Assembly (NCBI GenBank): GCA_015232165.1 | Contig: JADGAE010000146.1 | Span: 1 to 5,450 of the forward strand | Direction of reading: 5' to 3' | DNA from: Nitrospirota bacterium | Lineage (GTDB): Bacteria > Nitrospirota > Thermodesulfovibrionia > Thermodesulfovibrionales > Magnetobacteriaceae | DNA length: 5,450 bases | Shown here: piece after piece, positions 1-3,846 of the stretch | Numbering within the stretch: position 1 is the stretch's first letter | How the letters are laid out: each line of letters opens with the position of its first letter | Notes under the pieces: generated by a model | What the model was told of the DNA's origin: nothing | What the model saw: only the letters and a program-made list of their open reading frames with translations | Databases searched by the model: none | Position numbers and translations under genes: made by a program

Positions 1-63
1 GTCAAGAGAAGATGGAACATACTCAAACACTGGTCTAACTGGTCACCAGTTTAACTAACTAAC
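1..63. other. Left edge: no gene assigned; short repeats and triple-frame stops
   Basis: ACTGGTC occurs twice (29-35, 38-44) and AACTGGT-C-ACCAGTT is a 7-bp inverted repeat (37-51). TAACTAACTAAC (52-63) places TAA in all three plus-strand frames. The plus frames are open from base 1 to a stop at 36-58, so the tail of a rightward gene could lie here, but 11-18 codons are too few to support a call. Confidence 0.5.
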
Positions 64-131
64 AAGAAAAAAAGAACAAGGAGGGCGGCGCTGCTTTTTG
101 GTGCGGCGGGACACTCCCGCCCCCTCCTTGA
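64..131 (-). terminator. Repeat copy 1a: terminator-like hairpin after the glycosylase gene
   Basis: Arms CAAGGAGGG (77-85) and CCCTCCTTG (122-130) pair over 9 bp, then CG (86-87) with CG (118-119) across a two-base CC bulge (120-121). The loop of about 30 bases contains a further perfect hairpin GGCGGGA-CAC-TCCCGCC (105-121) that would compete with the bulge side. On the minus strand the C-arm is followed by TTCTTTTTTTCTTG (76-63). It lies about 157 bases past the glycosylase stop. It shares AAAGAACAAGGAGGGCG (71-87) exactly with 2564-2580 and CCGCCCCCTCCTTGA (117-131) exactly with 2608-2622. Confidence 0.55.
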
Positions 132-141
132 ACCTACCCCG

Positions 142-190
142 CAAGGGGAGGGGTGAGGCACCCCGGCCACGAAGAAGTCCCCTTGACCCC
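142..190. repeat. Repeat copy 1b: second palindrome of the same family
   Basis: CAAGGGGA (142-149) and TCCCCTTG (178-185) form a perfect 8-bp inverted repeat. Inside it is a perfect 6-bp hairpin GGGGTG-AGG-CACCCC (150-164). The element ends in CTTGACCCC (182-190), the complement of the nine-base core found in three other gaps. Its loop module GGCACCCCGGCCAC (157-170) recurs reverse-complemented at 2585-2598. Just outside, CCCC-GCAA-GGGG (137-148) is a small stem with a GNRA-type loop that overlaps the left arm. Confidence 0.6.
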
Positions 191-231
191 GTAAAAATGC
201 CACGTATTTTGTATTTAATCCAATCGAAATC

Positions 232-252
232 TGCTATAATGTGACATTGTCA
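232..252 (+). promoter_or_regulatory. Plus-strand extended -10 with adjoining inverted repeat
   Basis: TGCTATAAT (232-240) is a perfect extended -10 motif pointing rightwards. It is followed at once by the inverted repeat TGACA-T-TGTCA (242-252). Transcription would start near 247 and run antisense into the 3' end of the glycosylase gene; no plus-strand gene follows. It may be fortuitous. Confidence 0.25.
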
Positions 253-287
253 TCCTAAGTACTTACAGAAAACTGCTATGCCTTCTA

Positions 288-953
288 TTACTTGCCGGAG
301 GAGTCCATCTCCAGCAGTGGACACTCTATAATGGAGCTGTTGCCATAGCAGAGGGGCTTGGGTTTGCAGTAGAGCTTGCCCGTCTTTACCAGTAGTGCAT
401 GATACTCGTTGTAGAGCGCGACGTCACCAGGCAGGGTGTCATAAAACAAACGCTGAAACTCGTCATAGGTGCACTTGAAATCCAGCACGTTGTGTCTAAA
501 TAGCACCCGCTTCGTATACGTATCGATGACAAACACCGGTCTGTCAAGTGCGTAGAGCAAAATGGAATCAGCGGTCTCCGGTCCAATCCCGTGTATGTCC
601 AATAGTTGTTTTCTTAACAGTGAGGTGCTGACAGGGCGCATGTTTTCAATATCACCGTCATAGCTCTTCACCAGGAAGCCAATAAAGGCCATGACCCTGC
701 GGGTTTTTACATTAAAGTACCCCGACGGCCTTAAGAGCTGTGCAAGTTGCATCTGCGGCACCTCATATAACCTGTCAGGGGTCAAACAATCGGCATCCCT
801 GAGATTGTTGATGGCCTTCTGAACGTTTTCCCAGTTTGTGTTCTGCGTCAGGATCGCTCCCAACGCTATTTCAAAGGGTGTCCGTCCAGGCCACCAGTGT
901 TGCGGCCCAAAGGCGGCATACAGTTTGTCGTAGATGCGCATCAGTATGGACAT
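288..953 (-). CDS. Endonuclease III-related DNA glycosylase (HhH-GPD superfamily, MagIII/COG2231-like)
   Basis: Base-excision repair enzyme of 221 aa, probably removing damaged bases such as alkylated purines in the cytoplasm. The helix-hairpin-helix is seen at about residues 117-136 (LLDIHGIGPETADSILLYAL), followed by the catalytic Asp at about 144 in VIDTYTKRV. The position of the Nth catalytic Lys is Glu126 (GPETA), as I recall for this subfamily, so a monofunctional glycosylase without AP-lyase activity is inferred. A C-terminal cysteine cluster (Cys196, 202, 211) resembles an Fe-S loop, but only three cysteines are present and the last gap is eight residues instead of the two in Nth, so cluster binding is uncertain. 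The start is the ATG at 953, with GGTGGAG ten bases upstream; an in-frame ATG at 992 would add 13 residues of non-family sequence. The gene is separated from the radical SAM gene by a terminator and a tandem repeat, so it is probably transcribed alone. The exact substrate cannot be read from the sequence. Confidence 0.93.
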   Translation of the reverse strand: MSILMRIYDKLYAAFGPQHWWPGRTPFEIALGAILTQNTNWENVQKAINNLRDADCLTPDRLYEVPQMQLAQLLRPSGYFNVKTRRVMAFIGFLVKSYDGDIENMRPVSTSLLRKQLLDIHGIGPETADSILLYALDRPVFVIDTYTKRVLFRHNVLDFKCTYDEFQRLFYDTLPGDVALYNEYHALLVKTGKLYCKPKPLCYGNSSIIECPLLEMDSSGK

Positions 954-978
954 ATCACTACTACTCCACCAAGCCCCT

Positions 979-1008
979 AATCTACCACACAACCCTTTAT
1001 GGGGTCAA
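979..1008 (-). promoter_or_regulatory. Candidate promoter of the glycosylase gene, -35 inside the tandem repeat
   Basis: On the minus strand TTGACC (1008-1003, five of six consensus bases), an 18-base spacer, then TAGATT (984-979, four of six). Transcription would begin near 972, just before GGTGGAG (970-964) and the ATG at 953. The -35 is supplied by the GGGGTCAAG repeat. Confidence 0.3.
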
Positions 1009-1026
1009 GGGGGTCAAGGGGGTCAG
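1001..1026 (+). repeat. Tandem 9-bp repeat, GGGGTCAAG x 2.8
   Basis: Two exact units (1001-1009, 1010-1018) and a third that departs at its last base pair (GGGGTCAG, 1019-1026). The same nine bases occur singly at 5398-5406 and reverse-complemented at 182-190 and 2618-2626. The tract lies between the radical SAM terminator and the glycosylase start; on the minus strand each unit supplies TTGACC, a near-consensus -35 sequence. Confidence 0.8.
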
Positions 1027-1055
1027 CGACCGAGTGCATAAGAAAGTGGTGGGTA

Positions 1056-1083
1056 CTTTGAAAAGAAAAAGGGACAAAGTCCC
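1056..1083 (-). terminator. Intrinsic terminator after the radical SAM gene
   Basis: Reading leftwards, the radical SAM stop codon is followed after about 25 bases by a perfect 5-bp stem, GGGAC-TTT-GTCCC (1083-1071), then TTTTTCTTTTC (1070-1060). This is standard intrinsic terminator layout. An outer pairing of GAAAAG (1060-1065) with CTTTTC (1093-1098) is also possible. Because the other flank is T-rich on the plus strand (1086-1102), the same hairpin could act in both directions. Confidence 0.7.
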
Positions 1084-1108
1084 CCATTCTTTCTTTTCTT
1101 TCTTCGCT

Positions 1109-2536
1109 CTACTTTCTGAACCACTTTCCGACCTGCTTCAACAGGGCCACACCGCCGGAGAAGTAGTTGGTGAACTCATAAAACGTCCTGATATGCGACA
1201 ACAAGTTCACGACCCTGCCAATGTCAGTGTAGTAGAGGAAATTGGCCTTTGCTATCATATTTTCAATCTCCGTTGACGATACGGCGGAGTTCTTTATCAC
1301 GCAGTCCTCACCGATGGCAACAAACTTTTCCCAGTCTATGCTCTCCAGGGGGATTGAGGCAAAAAAGTAATCAAACTCCTTTGTCCCCGGAAACGGCACC
1401 AACATGTTGTAAAAGGCCAACGTTGCATTGACCTCCCTGGAGAACCTGATCGTATCCTCCATCTGCTGTTTCGTTTCGCCGGGGGAGCCTATAATATAAA
1501 ACGCCTGCGTCTTGATGCCCAGACTGTTTGCAATCCTGACGGTCTCTTTGGCCTTGGCAGGGGCGATGGCCTTTCCCATCCGCTTGAGGATACCCTCATC
1601 ACTGGACTCCAATCCAAACCCCACGCAGTAGCATCCCGCCCTCTTCATGAGCGCCAGGACCTCCCTGTTGACCGTGTTGACCTGGGAGAAGCAGAACCAC
1701 TTGAGGTTTAACCTATTATCGATCATCCCCCTGCATATCTCCTCAAGGCGGGCGTGGTTGATCGTGAAGGTGTCATCGGTGATGATGAGCTGCCGGGCGT
1801 TGTAGTTCTTTTTAAGCATCTGCATCTCCTCCAATACGTACTGGGCGGAGTGCATCCGGTACTTCTTGCCGGAGACGATCCTGGCCGCACAAAAGGAACA
1901 GTTAAAGGGACACCCCCGACTGGTCAGTATCGTCATGCAGTTTCTGTAGCGCGCGTTGTGCATGTTGGGGACAAACAAACTCTGCGGTATCAGGTCTCTG
2001 GCAGGGACGGGGATAGAGTCCATGTCCTCGATGTATGGCCTGACGTCGTTGCGGATGATTGTGTCGCCATCCCTGTAGATGATCCCGCTTATCCCCTCCA
2101 TAGAGGCATTGTTCTGCCAGGCGTTGACAACCTCGAGCATGGAACGCTCTCCCTCTCCGATAACAACGCAGTCTATAAGCCCCGGGTATGTCCGCATCAC
2201 AAACTCAGGGATGGCACTGACATGCACACCACCCATGACCACCTTGGCCCTGCAATGACTCCGACATAGCCCTGCCAGTTTAATGGCCCTTATGAAGTTG
2301 GGGGTTGCACACGTTATCCCGATCACGTCGGGCTGTGATTTCGTTATGATGGAGGTTATGGCGTTGTAGGTCAACCCCTGAGCCTCCGGTTCATACATCG
2401 CAACCTCGTGCCCTCCATGCTTGCGCAGATAGGAGGCAATGTATCCCAGCCCCAACGGAAAGTATCTCCCCGCAGCCTTACTCAGATTGCCGTACAGGTC
2501 TACGTAGGGCGGTGATAACAGTAATACCTTTGCCAT
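1109..2536 (-). CDS. B12-binding-domain radical SAM protein (BchE/P-methylase-like class)
   Basis: Radical S-adenosylmethionine enzyme of 475 aa, cytoplasmic. Residues about 2-135 form a Rossmann-like cobalamin-binding domain (KVLLLSPPYVDLYG, then MGGVHVSAIPE at about 101-111 and GEGE at 127-130). It lacks a DxHxxG motif, as in many radical SAM proteins of this type, so cobalamin would bind without a protein His ligand. The 4Fe-4S motif CxxxCxxC is Cys209, Cys213, Cys216 (SRGCPFNCSFC). Further radical SAM barrel signatures are ITDDTF (about 252-257), GLESSDEG (308-315) and IGSPGET (349-355). About 100 C-terminal residues are not recognised. The family methylates, cyclises or rearranges lipids, tetrapyrroles and natural products; the substrate here is unknown. 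The start is the ATG at 2536, preceded nine bases away by a strong AGGAGG. A longer reading from 2602 would translate the intergenic hairpin and is rejected. A neighbouring glycosyltransferase gene hints at lipid or glycan modification, but the gap between them carries a terminator-like repeat. Confidence 0.95.
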   Translation of the reverse strand: MAKVLLLSPPYVDLYGNLSKAAGRYFPLGLGYIASYLRKHGGHEVAMYEPEAQGLTYNAITSIITKSQPDVIGITCATPNFIRAIKLAGLCRSHCRAKVVMGGVHVSAIPEFVMRTYPGLIDCVVIGEGERSMLEVVNAWQNNASMEGISGIIYRDGDTIIRNDVRPYIEDMDSIPVPARDLIPQSLFVPNMHNARYRNCMTILTSRGCPFNCSFCAARIVSGKKYRMHSAQYVLEEMQMLKKNYNARQLIITDDTFTINHARLEEICRGMIDNRLNLKWFCFSQVNTVNREVLALMKRAGCYCVGFGLESSDEGILKRMGKAIAPAKAKETVRIANSLGIKTQAFYIIGSPGETKQQMEDTIRFSREVNATLAFYNMLVPFPGTKEFDYFFASIPLESIDWEKFVAIGEDCVIKNSAVSSTEIENMIAKANFLYYTDIGRVVNLLSHIRTFYEFTNYFSGGVALLKQVGKWFRK

Positions 2537-2545
2537 ACAGCTTAA

Positions 2546-2551
2546 CCTCCT
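2546..2551 (-). promoter_or_regulatory. Strong Shine-Dalgarno site of the radical SAM gene
   Basis: AGGAGG on the minus strand, nine bases before the ATG at 2536. It fixes the start and rules out the upstream in-frame ATG at 2602. It is the only textbook ribosome-binding site among the four genes. Confidence 0.85.
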
Positions 2552-2552
2552 A

Positions 2553-2631
2553 AGAGAGAAGAGAAAGAACAAGGAGGGCGTTTTGTGGCCGGGGTGCCCC
2601 ACCCCCTCCGCCCCCTCCTTGACCCCATTAT
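2553..2631 (-). repeat. Repeat copy 2: terminator/attenuator-like hairpin between glycosyltransferase and radical SAM genes
   Basis: CAAGGAGGG (2570-2578) pairs with CCCTCCTTG (2613-2621), and CG (2579-2580) with CG (2609-2610), leaving the same CC bulge (2611-2612) seen in copies 1a and 3. The 28-base loop holds GTGGCCGGGGTGCCCCAC, itself hairpin-forming. On the minus strand the C-arm is followed by TTCTTTCTCTTCTC, a weaker T-tract than in the other copies. The element ends only 17-20 bases before the radical SAM Shine-Dalgarno sequence, so it can act either as the glycosyltransferase terminator or as a leader attenuator of the radical SAM gene. Confidence 0.6.
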
Positions 2632-2632
2632 A
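2627..2632 (-). promoter_or_regulatory. Candidate -10 element for the radical SAM gene
   Basis: Perfect TATAAT on the minus strand, abutting repeat copy 2. No convincing -35 is seen at 16-18 bases. If it is used, transcription starts near 2620, giving a leader of about 85 bases that contains the whole hairpin and then the AGGAGG. Confidence 0.35.
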
Positions 2633-2722
2633 TGTTGTTCACAGTGTGTACTTTTGAAATTCAGTTTACTCAATTTTCTTTCCTATGTACCCAATTACGA
2701 AAAGCCGGCTCCCATTGCTTAT

Positions 2723-3670
2723 CTACCACTTGTCCTTTTTTGGAACCGAGTTGATGTCTATGGCTATGGCCTGCAACAGCATCTGAAACGACACTATGAT
2801 CGGCAAGGCCACAAGCATGATCGTGCCGGAGGTCTTTACCGTCGCATTGATGATCGAGTCCATCCACTCCATGACTCCAAAGACTACACCAAAGATAAAC
2901 ATAGGTAATCCTATTATAATGTATATTGAGGCCATATTGAAATCATAGAGGAAGTATTTAAAAAATATCCGTCTTATAACCCCCCTTAGCAGCCTTGGGG
3001 GAAACTCCAGTGATGTCCTCAATATGCTGAGTGAGCTCTCCTCGTCTCCATATCTTGCCGGGATGTCGATATCCCTCACAACGGCATTGATGATATTAAG
3101 GTTTATAAGCATGTCCGATTCAAAGAAGTACCTCCGTGCGATCCCGTCAAGGTTTAGCCTTTCAGCGGCCCTCCTGTGTATGGCAGTATAGCCGTTTGTC
3201 GGGTCGATGACGTTCCAGTATCCCGAGGCTATCTTCAGCAGGAAGGACAGGACGCTATTGCCAAAGAGTCGAACCTTGGGCATTGTCTTTAGGGCAGTGA
3301 AGTTCATAAATCGATTGCCCTTTGTGTAGTCTGCCTCCCCGCTGATCAGTGGGGCTATGAGCTTGTCGATATAGGCGGCATCCATCTGACCATCGCCGTC
3401 CATCTTAACGATTATGTCGCATTGAAGAGCCAGGGCCTTTTTTAATCCGCGGACCACCGCCCCACCCACACCCATGTTGACGTCGTTGTACAAAACGACC
3501 AGCCTGTCCTTGCCAAGCCCCTCCATGGCGGCGGCAACGTCACCGGAGCGCTGAGGACACTTGTCGTCAACAACAATAATCGTGTCGATACTTGCAGGGA
3601 TGGAGCGTATCACGGCACCTATCTTGTCTGCAACCTTATATGCAGGTATAACTACAGCCGTCTTGACCAC
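2723..3670 (-). CDS. Family 2 glycosyltransferase, polyprenyl-phosphate (DPM1/GtrB-like) type with two C-terminal TM segments
   Basis: Protein of 315 aa predicted to move a sugar from a nucleotide donor to a lipid phosphate such as undecaprenyl phosphate at the inner face of the membrane. The GT-A fold begins at once (KTAVVIPAYKVADKIGAVIRSI), with IIVVDD at about 31-36, NMGVGGAVVRG at 65-75 and the metal-binding DxD as Asp91-Gly-Asp93 (KMDGDGQ). TNGYTAIHRRA (158-168) and FFESDMLI (182-189) fit the acceptor side of dolichol-phosphate-mannose-synthase-like enzymes. Hydrophobic stretches at about 247-268 and 282-304 are two membrane helices; GtrB-like proteins commonly carry such an anchor. The start must be the GTG at 3670, because an in-frame TAA lies only nine bases upstream and the next internal Met would delete the nucleotide-binding strand. 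No Shine-Dalgarno sequence precedes it, suggesting leaderless translation. The gene ends with TAG at 2725-2723; the next terminator-like structure is the repeat at 2553-2622. Donor sugar and final glycan are unknown. Confidence 0.95.
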   Translation of the reverse strand: MVKTAVVIPAYKVADKIGAVIRSIPASIDTIIVVDDKCPQRSGDVAAAMEGLGKDRLVVLYNDVNMGVGGAVVRGLKKALALQCDIIVKMDGDGQMDAAYIDKLIAPLISGEADYTKGNRFMNFTALKTMPKVRLFGNSVLSFLLKIASGYWNVIDPTNGYTAIHRRAAERLNLDGIARRYFFESDMLINLNIINAVVRDIDIPARYGDEESSLSILRTSLEFPPRLLRGVIRRIFFKYFLYDFNMASIYIIIGLPMFIFGVVFGVMEWMDSIINATVKTSGTIMLVALPIIVSFQMLLQAIAIDINSVPKKDKW

Positions 3671-3675
3671 ACTAT

Positions 3676-3704
3676 ATTATATAGCACGCTTGTATTGCAT
3701 GCAA
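3676..3704 (-). promoter_or_regulatory. Promoter of the glycosyltransferase gene, probably giving a leaderless mRNA
   Basis: On the minus strand TTGCAT (3704-3699), a 17-base spacer, then a perfect TATAAT (3681-3676). The expected transcription start, six to seven bases on, coincides with the GTG start codon at 3670. There is no Shine-Dalgarno sequence, which agrees with a leaderless message. The -35 element matches the sigma-70 consensus only partly. Confidence 0.45.
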
Positions 3705-3709
3705 TACAA
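3690..3709. promoter_or_regulatory. Perfect 20-bp palindrome over the -35 region, candidate operator
   Basis: TTGTATTGCATGCAATACAA is fully self-complementary with no spacer. It covers the -35 element of the glycosyltransferase promoter and touches the T-tract of the preceding terminator-like repeat. A spacer-free palindrome of this size fits a homodimeric regulator site; the regulator is not identified. Confidence 0.45.
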
Positions 3710-3784
3710 AAAAAGAATGGAGGGCTTTGCCTATATCCAGGGGCGGCTCGCCCCCTCCCTCAAACCCACCCACAAGGGGAGGGG
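3708..3784 (-). terminator. Repeat copy 3: terminator-like hairpin after the diguanylate cyclase gene
   Basis: GGAGGG (3719-3724) pairs with CCCTCC (3753-3758), and C3725 with G3750, across a two-base CC bulge, with a 24-base loop. On the minus strand the C-arm is followed by ATTCTTTTTTTG, a good T-tract, about 90 bases beyond the cyclase stop. A third arm, GGGAGGGG (3777-3784), can instead pair with CCCCTCCC (3752-3759) over 8 bp. CAAGGGGAGGGG (3773-3784) is identical to 142-153 of copy 1. Confidence 0.6.
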
Positions 3785-3846
3785 CTTAAAGTATAGAGTC
3801 TACGAAATATAAAAAAAGATACAAAATGACTTTCTTATGCACCCGC

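Noticed and set aside
535..600. Glycosylase considered inactive because the Nth catalytic Lys is Glu
   Set aside because: From memory GPETAD is typical of the MagIII/COG2231 subfamily, and the catalytic Asp is retained, so the change more likely marks a monofunctional glycosylase.
1001..1026. G-quadruplex or short CRISPR-like array in the tandem 9-mers
   Set aside because: Only three G-runs are present, one too few for a standard quadruplex, and the units have no spacers.
836..1276. Plus-strand 146-codon reading frame
   Set aside because: It is antisense to the start of the glycosylase and the end of the radical SAM gene and runs through the tandem repeat and terminator.
1754..2269. Plus-strand 171-codon reading frame
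   Set aside because: It lies wholly antisense to the radical SAM gene; the translation shows no domain, and the minus-strand frame has clear motifs.
2537..2602. N-terminal extension of the radical SAM protein to an ATG at 2602
   Set aside because: It would translate the hairpin repeat, and the AGGAGG is placed for the ATG at 2536, where the cobalamin-domain sequence begins.
2703..2710. AGCCGGCT followed by TTTT (minus strand) as terminator of the glycosyltransferase gene
   Set aside because: A spacer-free 8-bp palindrome cannot fold into a stable hairpin because the loop would consume half of it.
2585..2908. Plus-strand 107-codon reading frame starting at GTG, seven bases after a perfect AAGGAGG
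   Set aside because: The AAGGAGG belongs to the repeat arm, the first half translates repeat and non-coding gap, and the second half is antisense to the glycosyltransferase gene. The translation has no family-like features.
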